Shown here piece after piece: positions 1 to 10,850 of a stretch of 64,000 nucleotides of DNA. This DNA comes from Panorpa germanica (lineage: Eukaryota; Arthropoda; Insecta; Mecoptera; Panorpidae). Where the stretch lies: assembly GCA_963678705.1 (NCBI GenBank), contig OY783205.1, positions 2,046,001-2,110,000 on the forward strand. Reading direction: 5' to 3'. Under the pieces are notes generated by a model. The model was not told the origin of the DNA, ran no database searches, and saw only the letters and a program-made list of their open reading frames with translations. Position 1 is the stretch's first letter. Each line of letters opens with the position of its first letter. Both the position numbers and the translations under genes were made by a program.

Positions 1-1
1 A

Positions 2-1120
2 CGGCCAGGTATCATTCAAAAAGCACCCAAACTTCAGGAAAATAACAATAAAGTAGAAAATATTCCAGTGACACACGACTTGGATAACGTAACAACAAAA
101 GAGAAACACTTCCAGATGGTGGATAGAAACATCATACAGAAAGCACCTGGTAAACCACAAGATGAAAATAGGACAACAATATTAAATACGAGTTGCGAAT
201 TAACAGAGATAAATCTTATCTCTGATGACGATTCAGTTCCAGAAGTTCCAGAAGAAAAAGTTATTAAAAAGACAATAAAAAAGAAATTTAAGAAGAGTAA
301 AAAGAAGGAAATAAGAAAATCTAAAAACATACCAGTTTTTAGTTCCGAAATTACGGAAGAATTAATTGATGATCCTGGGAATAAGCAAATTAAAAAACCA
401 AATTTCAATGTAGTCTTCCGGGACAAATCGCTTAAGCAAAGTAAACCAAAGAGAACCATCAACCGGAACAGAAAATTCAAGCAAACGAATTTTGATGCGA
501 AAGTGGAACCGCAAACTATCCATTTCGAGGTTATTCCAAAAAGACAACATCCCTTGATTGACAACAGGCGAAATAGAACTATCTTAAATATAGGCACAAC
601 AGCGAAGGAACTCAAGTTGCAATGCGAGTGCGAACAAGAGTTTGATTCTGCGTCGGAGCTACTGCAGCATGCAAAGCTGCAACATTATGAATGTGACGTT
701 TGCAGCAAACAGTTCACAGATGTTGACTTACTGAAAGAACATGCTGCGCAATATGACTCCAAGTTTGTCTGCAATGTTTGCAGAAAGGTTTATAATAATA
801 GAACTAGTCTGTACATTCATCAAAGAAAGCATTTTCCAGGTAAAGCGTATGAATGTGATATTTGTGACAAGACGTTTACTAGGGTGGATAATTTGACACG
901 ACACGTGAAGGCGCATTCTCAGAAGAAAATGGAGAAATGTGATCGCTGTGGACAAACATTTGCACAATTAGCTTCTTTGCGGCGACATTTAAAGGAACAC
1001 GACCGCGTGACGCTTCATAAGTGTCCGTACTGTGATTACAACAAAACGTTTACACAAAAATCGAATTTAATACGACATATTAAAAATATGCATGATAGTG
1101 GCTACACGATGGATAAATGA
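2..1120 (+). CDS. C2H2 zinc-finger protein, 3' terminal part (5' end outside window)
   Basis: The frame is open from the left edge to a TGA at 1118-1120, so only the C-terminal part (about 372 residues) is visible. The first 190 residues are low complexity and rich in Lys, Glu and Asn, with basic clusters resembling nuclear localisation signals around 270-330. The C-terminal half carries six C2H2 units from about nt 620: two degenerate ones (the first has C-x-C, the second lacks a properly spaced final His), then four good ones starting FVCNVC, YECDIC, EKCDRC and HKCPYC. Linkers are not the canonical TGEKP, unlike the array genes further right. Such proteins usually bind DNA in the nucleus; no target can be inferred. 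An IIQKAP motif occurs twice, 40 residues apart (nt 11 and 131), hinting at a repeat continuing upstream. No initiator is visible. Confidence is high for the family and low for any specific role. Confidence 0.9.
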   Translation, partial: RPGIIQKAPKLQENNNKVENIPVTHDLDNVTTKEKHFQMVDRNIIQKAPGKPQDENRTTILNTSCELTEINLISDDDSVPEVPEEKVIKKTIKKKFKKSKKKEIRKSKNIPVFSSEITEELIDDPGNKQIKKPNFNVVFRDKSLKQSKPKRTINRNRKFKQTNFDAKVEPQTIHFEVIPKRQHPLIDNRRNRTILNIGTTAKELKLQCECEQEFDSASELLQHAKLQHYECDVCSKQFTDVDLLKEHAAQYDSKFVCNVCRKVYNNRTSLYIHQRKHFPGKAYECDICDKTFTRVDNLTRHVKAHSQKKMEKCDRCGQTFAQLASLRRHLKEHDRVTLHKCPYCDYNKTFTQKSNLIRHIKNMHDSGYTMDK

Positions 1121-1471
1121 GTACCAACTCTTCAATTATACTCGTAATTTGACTTTTTAACGGTGACTATGCAAGGAATTAAATCTATATTTTAATTATG
1201 TATGTCAACATGTGATATTCGTTTAATGTGCAATATATTGTATACGTATACGTATTATTAAAATATTTTTACAAATGTGATGTTATACATGTACCTTAAA
1301 CCTTGATGTTTCACGTCAGCAACTTAGACTGACTAAATTGTAATTGTAATTGTACAATATATTTATCTATTTATTTATTTAATACCTAATGCCCATATGT
1401 TCATATCGAGAGTAAATCATTGTACTGTAAATCTTCCTGATGAAAATATTCATTTGTCTGTATATTGTGAT

Positions 1472-1477
1472 AATAAA
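1472..1477 (+). terminator. Probable polyadenylation signal AATAAA
   Basis: AATAAA lies about 350 nt after the stop of the zinc-finger gene in AT-rich 3' flank. It is the best-placed hexamer seen, but AATAAA is common by chance in DNA this AT-rich. Confidence 0.45.
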
Positions 1478-1681
1478 TATTATTTAAATTGTTAAGTGAA
1501 GTTTCACTTTATTACAACTTTCTTATGTGGTGTAATTGTGGTGCACTTGTGTATTTGATTATACTTAAGGGTGCACAGTAGTAAGACTGAGTCTACTTAG
1601 AATGCAAAATTTATAAAAACAGTCTACGTAAATATGCAATATTTAGTTATATTTCAGTGGGCTCTGAATAAATTATTTTAT

Positions 1682-1885
1682 AATGGGCTTATGTCCTATG
1701 TCTTAATTTCTATAAAAGTGTACTATATATTGGTAAAGTTGGTTACTAGAACCTCAAATGTTCAATTATTTTTTAATAACTCTTTATATGTTAAGAGATA
1801 TTAACAATTAAAAAAGTCATTTTGTCTCTTTAATTATTAAATGGATTCAACGTTGTACACATTCCAAGTGCATGTGACATCACTA
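1682..1885 (-). mobile_element. Fragment of a TIR element, AATGGGCTTGTGTCC family
   Basis: The fragment starts AATGGGCTTATGTCCTATG and matches the terminal 200 bp of the complete member at 9277-9859 (there in the opposite orientation) and of 26224-26849. It stops abruptly at 1885, so only one end is kept. No coding sequence. Confidence 0.75.
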
Positions 1886-1995
1886 TGTGGTAGTAAGGCA
1901 ATCAGAGGGGGTACGGAGCGTTCCGGCCGGTGCAGACATGCTGTCCAAAGCTTCATGTAATGTCTAATAGGATTCCAATCACCATTCAGAATGAA

Positions 1996-2257
1996 CCCAG
2001 TAAACATTTGGTGAAGTGTCCCTTTTTGTGACGTTTCTATCACTATTTCACTTCTATTATAGTTCGCATCAACTTTATCTTCATTTGTATTCCGACAGGT
2101 GGAGTGGTTCCGTCATCTGTAGCCGATAAAACAGACATTTCATATGAACGATTGTGAGAAACTGGACTATAAATGAACTCTTTCATGACAAAAAAATCAT
2201 ACGCATCTCCAATATGATGTCAAACTGACTCCAAAATGCTCCAAAATGTTTACTGGG
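1996..2257 (-). mobile_element. Short TIR element, CCCAGTAAACA family (262 bp)
   Basis: It begins CCCAGTAAACA and ends TGTTTACTGGG, perfect 11-bp inverted termini. The interior is the reverse complement of 4676-4929 (for example CACTTCACCAAA and the GAAGTGAAATAGTGATAGAAA block). It is non-coding and non-autonomous. The superfamily is not recognised. Confidence 0.85.
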
Positions 2258-2339
2258 ATACGATTCGCATCTAATTGGATTCCGATCAAAATTGTTTGTA
2301 GGGTATTTTCTTAATATTTACATGTCATCTGCAAAGATA

Positions 2340-4171
2340 CCCAGTAAACATTTTGGAGTAAATTCTACTTAATTTCGATTACATATCATGAATTTTTTGT
2401 CTGGAACGTGTTCGTTTTCTATTCACTCGTTCATAGGAAAGGCCCTATTTATGAGCTACAGACATTGCAACGACGGTTCACTGGTGAATTAAAAGCGGAG
2501 TCGGTTTATGATTTATGACCGGAGTTATAAATTATAATTTATGCCCTGCTGTGATTGGACAGAGAAATTACATTAAAATTAAGCGGGAAGTTTAAACAGA
2601 GTATTTATTTTGAAAAATAAAATCGATTTTTATTAGAAAACAAATTTATAATGAAAAAAAACAATAACTTTATGTAAGAATTTTATTAATATTTTATTAA
2701 ATTTAATTTATTTACAGCATTATTTTTGATCAATTGTCAATATAACATTAGTCTACATTGTTAAACATTAAATAATCATACACTAACTATTCTATATACT
2801 TGAATATACACTGGGCTTGAACTTTAGCTTTAGTTTTATCTAGGAGACAGTTTCTGAAAATGAAATTAAATGTACTTTACATATTTATATAGTAATAACT
2901 CTTATAAATAATATCTTGTAAGGGTACCATTTTATTTACCAGTAATCAAATCAAATCAGTAGATCAAATCTTGATTTGTAATTAAGTTCTGCTTATTTCT
3001 CCTTACAACAATTTTTGGGTACCGTCTAATTTTGTGTCTGAAATATAAAAGAAAAATTAAAACAAATTTCTGAATGAAAAATGTTGAAATATATGTAGAT
3101 GAAGAAACGTATATAAGATGCTTCATAAAATGGCGACTGAATATATATGTATTATGTAAATATGTAAATATGTACTTACCAAACATTTAATTTAAGAAAC
3201 TTATAATTTCTTTGAACACTATTTTATATTATTGTTTTTTTAATGCAGTATTAAAACTGATTAAGAACATATATTATTTCACAAAACTATCAAAATATTA
3301 CACAAAGAAACTTAGTAACTGACAGGACTCTAGGACCAGAGATAATAGCTAGGACGAGCATTTGTTATCGCTAGTTGGCGCTACTTGTACTTCAGGGGTA
3401 TAAAACTTAATCGATTCTACTTTTAGATTTTGCAAAATATAAATATTTAAATTAAGAAATAAATTGATGTAATCTTTAGTACGGATCGTTTATCGTTTTT
3501 TTAATGAATATTTTTCATCTTTAACAATTCTGGTTATATTAGTTTTTTACATTGTTCTGGTGATTTAAAAATCTACGATCGGCAGCTCTGCGTTAGGTTT
3601 AAAAGCTCTGTCTTAACAACGCTGGATAGATATTTGGGGATGGAGGGAGACAGCGTCTGACTATTACCATTAAAGAAATATTTGTTGAAAAAGGATAGCA
3701 TATACTTTATACATACTGTCCTGAACAAAATACTTTATAAGTATACAAGTGTAACGGTGAAAAATATATTTTGCTTGTCTAACACATCCCGTTTCTCTCT
3801 CACTTTAATTGTACTTTGTAATAAATGAACTGAATGTGAAGTTATAAAAAATATATCGATGTGTGAAAGGAACAGAAATACTTAATGAATGATGTTGGAA
3901 AAAGAAAGAATATTATTATGAAAAATCTGTGACAAGTAGAGAATGAATTTTAACTAAAAGCGACTTTTGTGTACCACTTTTGAACTATTAACGAACTTGC
4001 TAAGACTACATACATCAGATTTTATTTCACAAAATCTTGACATGTAGGGAATAAATTTTAACTAAAATTGGTTTCTGTGTTGTTCCTTCGAACTTATAAA
4101 GCGTTAGAATAAAATTGTACGAGTGACTCGAACGTCACTAAATAGGACACTTCACCAAATTGTTTACTGGG
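2340..4171 (+). mobile_element. Long member of the CCCAGTAAACA TIR family (1.83 kb)
   Basis: Same termini as its relatives: CCCAGTAAACATTTTGGAG at the left and CACCAAATTGTTTACTGGG at the right. The outer parts match 38431-39309, but an extra block of about 0.85 kb (about 2535-3390) is present here and absent there. No open frame of convincing length was found, so it is either a larger non-autonomous form or an element with its own nested insertion. Confidence 0.75.
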
Positions 4172-4675
4172 TATTGTTCTTATTTCCTATTTGTATTTTT
4201 AGCTAAACAGTGATCATGGTACTTAAGGGGGTATTCTACTGTAGAGGCATGAATTTCGCCCGGTTTTAGAAGCGCTGTACGAAGGAAACAAAAAATATTT
4301 TTACAATCAATTTTTTTATTATTTGTTTATTGATGTTTAATTATTACATAAAAAAATTATTAAAAAAAAAAATTAAAATTGACAAAGTTATGAGCAGTCA
4401 AAGTGGGGGGTCAAAAAAAAAGAGGGTGTCCTGGCGTGCATTATTCCAACCCTCCTGGTGTTCTGAAACACAAAAAACAGACGGATTCTTAATTATTATA
4501 GATGTTGCTATCGTATAACCTTTGGATAAGTTACGGTTATTTATACACTATTTTTTATTTACCGTCATGTTAACAAAATGTATAATGGTGTTTATTAGAC
4601 AACTGTTTATTAAAATCAAAATTTGTGGGCCTGGGGCGGGACATATGTCCCAGGAGATATATATCTCCTTCCCCT
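4172..4675. other. Non-coding gap between two TIR elements
   Basis: No gene is seen. A TTAAGGGGGTATTCTAC motif at 4226 resembles the start of a dispersed repeat (compare TTAAGGGGATACGG at 41354 and 59680), but its other end was not found. The right end holds two adjacent palindromes. Confidence 0.5.
4638..4668. repeat. Two adjacent perfect palindromes
   Basis: GGGACATATGTCCC (4638-4651) is followed after one base by GGAGATATATATCTCC (4653-4668). Both are perfectly self-complementary, and they lie 7 bp left of a TIR element. Confidence 0.85.
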
Positions 4676-4929
4676 CCCAGTAAACATTTTGGAGTCACTT
4701 TGACATCATATTGAAGATGCGTCATGATTTTTTTGTCCAGAAAGAGTTCATTTATAGTTCACTTTCTCACATTTTTTCATATAAAATGTCTATGTTATCG
4801 GCTACAAATGGCGAAATTACTCCACCTGTCGGAATACAAATGAAGATAAAGTTGATGCGAACTATAATTGAAGTGAAATAGTGATAGAAACGTCACTAAA
4901 TAGGGCACTTCACCAAATTGTTTACTGGG
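4676..4929 (+). mobile_element. Short TIR element, CCCAGTAAACA family (254 bp)
   Basis: Perfect CCCAGTAAACA / TGTTTACTGGG termini. It is the best compact reference copy of the family and is collinear with the inverted copy at 1996-2257. Confidence 0.85.
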
Positions 4930-6323
4930 CTCTGTACACTTTTGATGGTGCATGTTAGATAGGCAGAAAAACCTGGATTTAAATTTAAGTTATGATAAAA
5001 AATGAAGGTGTAACCAGTTTCTTTGTTTATCTTGAAAATTATAACTTTCACACAAATTTTGTAACGTGCCTTTTTATTGGTAATGATAACTTTTTATTGT
5101 GACTTTTAAAAAAGTTATAAGCAATAATAAAAGTAATGAACATTGTTTTTTTCATACCAATAGAAAACAATGGATTTACATAACGGGATGTTTATTGGGC
5201 CACGAAAGATGTTAAAAATAGATATCAAAATTAGATCACTAACGACATCTATCATATAAATGGAATACCTATTGTTAAAGATTACTTCTTGACTGGCAAC
5301 CAACGAGTTTTATTAGATATACATTATGCAATATTATAAGATATAAGACATATTATCCTTAGTTGATCAGTAGTCCATTGCACACCAGGGCGCAGTTAAA
5401 TTTGAAGTATATATAAACTAGATTACAGCAGAAACAATTGATGAGTGTGCATAAGAAATGTACACAGCATAAACAATGGTAGCCCGGAAACACACCTTTG
5501 AATTGTAGATTTCTTTTCACCTAGTTATTAGTAAAGATTATCACCAAATTGTTGTCATATAAATATAGAAATACACATTCAGGTATTTGATCAGATCCGT
5601 ACATGTTAAAATTATTAATATTTTGCCTCACAGCTGGTCAATACATTTGTGATTAAATTAAAAACACTTATTAACATCATATTTAAAATTTATCAAATTC
5701 TGTAGAAAAGTCTTCTTAATTTCTTATTAATATTTCACTAGTCTACTTATTGTGAACTAATTTGCATTATTAATGCACTTATTGTACATTTATTTGCAAG
5801 TGCTGAGGCAGAACATTGTTAAAACTTATAGGTAGCGTTATTTTAGCTTAGTATGACAGGTTTTTATAAGCTGAGTACAAGGTTGCTGCTAGAATAATAT
5901 AAATCACCATGACTTTAACGAATAAGACCGTCCCCATACGGGTCGATTGATTACAAACCGATCTGCCCGAACCGAATGAGAATGGAACTGTGTTGATAGT
6001 GAGACGAAACTAAACTGGTTTTGAGCACGTTTTGAGCGACTGTGTTTCTCGGTCGCAGGACATGCAACTTGGTTGCATGCTTTTGATAGTGATATCATGA
6101 AAAAAGATGTGCACAAATATTATTCAAAAATATTTAAATACATACATACATATTGTTACAAATTCTATAGAGTCACGAAACACGGCTGGACTAGTTCGCA
6201 ATCAGTCGACTCGTGTGCGGAGTGCCTAACTAAGCATTAAAATAGCTGTAGCTTACTTTTCGAGCGTACTGTGATTAACTATGATTTCGAGCGTATTGAA
6301 TTTTTAAAACGTCTTTTGTAAGC
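4930..6323. other. Intergenic, no gene seen
   Basis: AT-rich sequence without a supported gene. A somewhat GC-richer patch at about 5920-6080 holds a short inverted repeat (TGCAACTTGGTTGCA) but no convincing exon. A block at 6150-6215 is repeated at 8730-8790. Confidence 0.5.
6150..6215 (+). repeat. Dispersed 60-bp repeat, copy 1
   Basis: It shares AGTCACGAAACACGGCT, then GACTAGTT and GCAATCAGTCG, in the same order with 8730-8790. It may be the edge of an unrecognised dispersed element. Confidence 0.6.
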
Positions 6324-7051
6324 TTAAGGAGGGACAGGACGTTAATGTAAGTGATGAAAACGTTGGGAAATTTGGAGGGTCGATACAAATAGTTAAAATA
6401 CATGCTGTCTTAATTTAAGAGACTTAGGGTTCATAGTTTTCTTTTTATACATGATTAAAAATAGTAATTTTCTATACAAATCATAATTTTTAGCTCAATT
6501 TTACCACATAATATAACTTTTAACTATAAAAAAATGGTGACACGGCTTTCAAAAACTAGGTGTATATAAAATAATCTTTTCTGTAACTATTGCAAAAAGA
6601 AAATTATCAAAAGGATACATATTTACGAAAATATTTAAATAAAACAAGTAAGAAACAGTAAATGTAGGTTATAAGCCGGCAACGTTGCAAATGCCAATTT
6701 GAGCGGGATATTCAAAATCGGAATAAATGTTATATAAAATATAACAATTTATTGGTCAAAGAACCAAATCACGCATGCGTTAACACACGTAAATTTGCAG
6801 CGTTGCAAAATTTAATATTCCTTTTTCAAAATATTTAATTTGAATTTAAATTGAATTAATATAAATTTGATATTACAGGTAATTTTTCATTTATTAAAAT
6901 ATTATATGCATCAAAAATCATTTTAACAAGCAAAAAGCAGTTTAATAGGGAATTGGAAAATTTATTTTCTAAGGTACAGTCCCAATATTTGCTCGTCGTA
7001 TTACCGAGAGATAAACTTTTTGCATTGACGGTATGTCCTGTACCTCCTTAA
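6324..7051 (+). mobile_element. TTAA-flanked TIR element (728 bp)
   Basis: The left end reads TTAAGGAGGGACAGGACGT and the right end GTCCTGTACCTCCTTAA. A close relative in the opposite orientation occupies 14952-15705, and a truncated one 19972-20615. TTAA at both ends fits the piggyBac-type target duplication, but no transposase is encoded, so superfamily assignment is inference. Confidence 0.75.
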
Positions 7052-7739
7052 CACAAGAATGCTGCTAAATAAAAATATATACGAATTTCAATTTATTTCT
7101 ATAATTTTTAATATTATAATTTTCATTGCGATAACTCTGTCAACTTTTGGATACTTAAAGAAATCAATAAAAACGTCAATATGCATATATTAACCAATAT
7201 GTCAACAAAAATAAAAAAGTGACTCCTAAGAAATGAGATCACACCACGTACCCCTAGTATACTTTAACACAGCCCTTGTATAAATTTAAAATCAATCCAT
7301 TTATTGATGTTAGCTTCGTCGTTGTTGGGAATTCTTTTGGAAATATAAACCTTTAAAAGGTCTTTTAGTGTCTAAGCTTTCACAAAGGGAGACTATATTG
7401 TAAAAACAATCCGCTAGCTCTGCTAACGCTAAGAACGCAATATAAGATCAAAGGGACTATAAAATAGCTGTATAAACGATAGGACTACGTTCCAGGACAA
7501 AGCCTGGTGATAAGGAAGACATTCACAGCATCTGTTATCAAAGTTATGCGTTCGTTAATGGGAAGTTTATTTTATTATCCATTACAAGTACATACTTCTA
7601 TATCGACCGGCAATTAGTACCGGAAAAGTGCTTGGGGACTCATTTGTTTAATTTGGGGCTGTTTGTTTAATTTATTACTGCGTTTTTCTTAAAATATGAT
7701 TGATATATTTTTGAAAAGGTCAAATTTCGTGGGCTTGGG
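7052..7739. other. Intergenic, no gene seen
   Basis: AT-rich, with no open frame, RNA gene or repeat structure that can be supported. Confidence 0.5.
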
Positions 7740-8585
7740 ATAACTTGGGTTATTTTGTTATGTTGGTACACTCGTCTCGAACATATGTTCACAGTTTTAC
7801 CTATATAGCACATTTAGTTTGTTTGTGAGAAGCATAAAAGTTAGAAGTGTTTTGTGTGTTCGGCGATTTTCTGCTGTCGAAAAACATGGATCAAAGAGTT
7901 TGCATTAAATTTTGTGTGAAACACTTGAAATGTTGAAAGTGGCATACGGTGTGTCTACTTTAAGCCAAAAAAATGTTTACAAGTGGTACAAGCTTTTCAC
8001 AGAAGGTCGAGAAGATGTGAATAACGACGCTCGCTCTGGACGCCCAAGCACATAAACAACCGATGAAAATGTTGAGGAAGTGAAGAAAATTGTTATGCTG
8101 AGGATGTCGGAATATCGGTTGGCTCATGCCATGCAATTTTTTCGGAAATTTTGGGCATGAAGCGTGTGGCAGCGAAGTTTGTTCCAAAATTGCTGAATTT
8201 TGACCAAAAAAATTTTAATTTTTAATTACTTACAATTTTTAATTTGTAATTTTTTGGCCAAAAACAACACCGTAATCATGCCTCAGCCACCGTATTCATC
8301 AGATTTGGCCCACTGCGACTTTTTCCTGTTCCTAAGATTGAAGAGACCTCATAAAAGGACGGCATTTTGAGACGATTGAGGAGATACAAACCGAATCGCT
8401 GATAGAGCACAAGAGCATACCAAAAAGTGCATATCAGAACTGCTTCGAGGATTGCAAAAAACGCTGGCACAAGTGTATTATATCTGAGGGGGACTACTTT
8501 GAAGGGGACAAAATAGGAATTGATGAATAAATAAATATTTTTTTGAGAAAAATGAAAATTCACCTTATTTTTTGAACAGACAGCG
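7740..8585 (+). pseudogene. Dead mariner (Tc1/mariner) transposon
   Basis: An ATG at 7886 opens a mariner-type N-terminus (MDQRVCIKFCVKH). A second frame gives KNVYKWYKLFTEGREDV and DARSGRPST, the conserved linker region of mariner transposases. A C-terminal piece around 8280-8330 reads PPYSSDLAHCDFFLF, matching the PYSPDLAPCDFFLF region that carries the last Asp of the catalytic DD34D triad. The middle of the gene, including the first two catalytic residues, is missing: about 8170-8270 jumps from the KRVAAKFVPK region to the C-terminal part through A/T filler. There are several frameshifts and stops. The 3' end near 8560-8585 (TTATTTTTTGAACAGACAG) looks like a mariner TIR, but the matching left end was not pinned down, so the left boundary is approximate. 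It cannot move itself. A frame on the opposite strand here is only a shadow. Confidence 0.85.
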
Positions 8586-8729
8586 TATGTAACTTAAGGT
8601 GGACAGAGATATTTTCAACCACCGTTTGACATCACACAAAAACTGTGGAACAGAAAATAACTTGGGCCCGTATCACATACATATACATACAAATACGACA
8701 CAATAAAATCCCCTATTATGATATTGTTA

Positions 8730-8790
8730 AACATTCTATAGTCACGAAACACGGCTCGACTAGTTTGCAATCAGTCGCCTCATGTTGTGT
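8730..8790 (+). repeat. Dispersed 60-bp repeat, copy 2
   Basis: Collinear with 6150-6215 (ATTCTATAG, then AGTCACGAAACACGGCT, then GCAATCAGTCG). The flanks differ. Confidence 0.6.
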
Positions 8791-9210
8791 CCTTCTTTGT
8801 TCCATTACTCACGGCATCATTCTCTCAATGGACACGCTCGTTTTGCAATACAACACAAAAATTATTGACCCATACTAAAAGTTAAGGACGACATTTGTTT
8901 TAACGTTGGTTTGCCATAAATGCTGCAGGAACATCCAGATGTTCCAAGGAATGACTCGCGGTAACATAACTCCTAAACATAAAATAGAAACCTATAAAAA
9001 TAAGGACGTGTACAAATCAAGATTTATAGGACCAAAAACAAGATACAAAGTAGCGTGGTTTGGTTGTATTAAATAGTTGTAAAAAGACGATAAAAACCAG
9101 TGCGCAATAAAATTACAAAATACATACTGAGTTTGTGTGAGCCAAGTTATAGTGGTGGTATTGTCAGTTATGTAGGCGGCTGTAATTGGTTTGTTCGATA
9201 GAGAGTATTT

Positions 9211-9265
9211 TCAGTGTCCATTGAGAAATATTTGAATAAATGTGCGTTCAGTGTCCATTGAGAAA
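9211..9265 (+). repeat. Direct repeat, 18-bp word at 37-bp spacing
   Basis: TCAGTGTCCATTGAGAAA occurs at 9211-9228 and 9248-9265, just left of a TIR element. The preceding 8.9-9.2 kb contains no supported gene. Confidence 0.8.
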
Positions 9266-9276
9266 GACTGTGGATA

Positions 9277-9859
9277 AATGGGCTTGTGTCCTCATTTTTT
9301 AGTGGTCTATTTTATAAATATCAAGATATTGACGGAGATTAGCAATTGAATTGTAGTTTTAGCGCTAGAAATGGTCGGCCATATTTTTATGACGTGAAAT
9401 GCATTTTAACGTCAGTTATTTGTTGAGTAGGTCAGTGCTGTGGTAATGTTTTGTAGCTGTTGGTAGTCGAAATAATCAAGTCAAATCAAAGAATAATAAA
9501 TTTTTATTTAATTTAACCCTGTTACGGCAGACATAATATTGGAATTTGAGTGTTCCTTGAAATAGCTGTAAATAATATTTGATATTTTGATATATAGCAT
9601 AAATACATATAGCAGAGATTTATGATCTGTAAGGTTGGTAATCTTACACAAGGATTGTGAAGTCACAAGCACTTGCAATGTTGTTCAACTTTGAATTTCT
9701 TTATTAATTAAAGAGACAAAATGACTTTTTTAATTGTTAATATCTCTTAACATATAAGGAGTTATTAAAAAATAATTGAACATTTGAGGTTCTAGTAACC
9801 CACTTTATCAATATATAGTACACTTTTATGGAAATTAAGACATAGGACACAAGCCCATT
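9277..9859 (+). mobile_element. TIR element, AATGGGCTTGTGTCC family (583 bp), complete
   Basis: The left end AATGGGCTTGTGTCCT (9277-9292) is repeated as a perfect 16-bp inverted end at 9844-9859. The interior is collinear with the reverse complement of 26224-26849 (shared ACGTCAGTTATTTGTTGAGTA, CATTTCTAGCGC and similar words). No coding sequence; a miniature non-autonomous element. Confidence 0.85.
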
Positions 9860-10341
9860 CTTCTGAGTTTATATGCAGTATTTATATTATAGCAGTTATA
9901 TTATATTCATATATTTGTTATGTTAATGAAAGTTCAAAGTATGTATAAAGTGACAGATGCATACTGCTTACAAAGGAATGTGCCGACATGAGAACGGAAA
10001 TAATTCCATAGTGCGTGTGTCGACATTCATCTATATGTTCCACACAAAGTAAGGTAAGGAAAAAAATCTCTTTGTGCCACGATTATTCCTCAATGGAGTC
10101 TAGCCCTCCTAAACTGATACAGTCTAGTAGAAAGAGATAGACAATTGAACTCACACTAAATTAAATTTCATAGATTAACTATATACTTTAGATATACAAT
10201 AATTAACGTGTCCCGTTGCTGAAAATTGAATCTTACTACGAGTATGTTTGGCGTTTATGTGGTACTTGGGAATTATCTACAGGGGCTACACCACATCTCT
10301 GATTATATAATTTGTTGTAATCATATAACATCTAGTCAAAT
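9860..10341. other. Intergenic, no feature seen
   Basis: Nothing recognisable on either strand. Confidence 0.5.
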
Positions 10342-10847
10342 CTAATATTGCGCTAGTCCGTTAACAGAATTCAAAGATACAAACGCTAGCATCCGAGTAA
10401 TACCATTCTCCGCCATTGTGCCGCATAAGCTAAGTATCGATATAAACATATCGATTTGATTGACTCGCTGTGCGAACGATACGAACATGACTGTCTCAAG
10501 GCGCATGTCAGTCGGTAGAATGCTTTCGGGAATGCAGTCGCTACAGAACAATCTCGAGAACGGATCGTTACTGCAATAAAAAAATACGGTTTAGATGTAC
10601 TATTAGTAGATTACACCTTTCACATATTTAAAAAATACTTTGCGCGTCTGTGGCATTCTAATGTCCATTTCAATACACAGATTTGTATTATCGCAACAAG
10701 AAATATTAAAAGTGCTGCCATTCTTGGAACTTGGAAAAATGTCCCACATCCCTGGCGACACAAACCGCTTGTTATGTAGTTAAGGAGAAACATTACTTCA
10801 TGGTTATATAGTTGGATATAGATGGAGACAGTGTACGAATATGACAA
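10342..10847 (-). CDS. Unrecognised two-exon gene candidate, 3' part
   Basis: Two minus-strand open stretches join in phase across a short intron. The upstream exon (to 10639) ends GCA AA before a GTATTT donor. The downstream exon starts at 10570 after TTTTTTTATTGCAG and continues T AAC GAT CCG. The intron is 68 bp (10571-10638). The upstream exon encodes one hydrophobic segment (MAALLIFLVAIIQICVL) followed by KWTLECHRRA, a membrane helix with a basic flank. The downstream exon encodes about 76 residues with two cysteines near its start (FCSDC), ending LAQY and stop at 10342. The 5' end is unclear, and the upstream frame may start at another acceptor inside the first exon. No family was recognised. 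In-phase splicing favours a real or recently real gene over chance, but the evidence is thin. Confidence 0.35.
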
Positions 10848-10850
10848 TCG

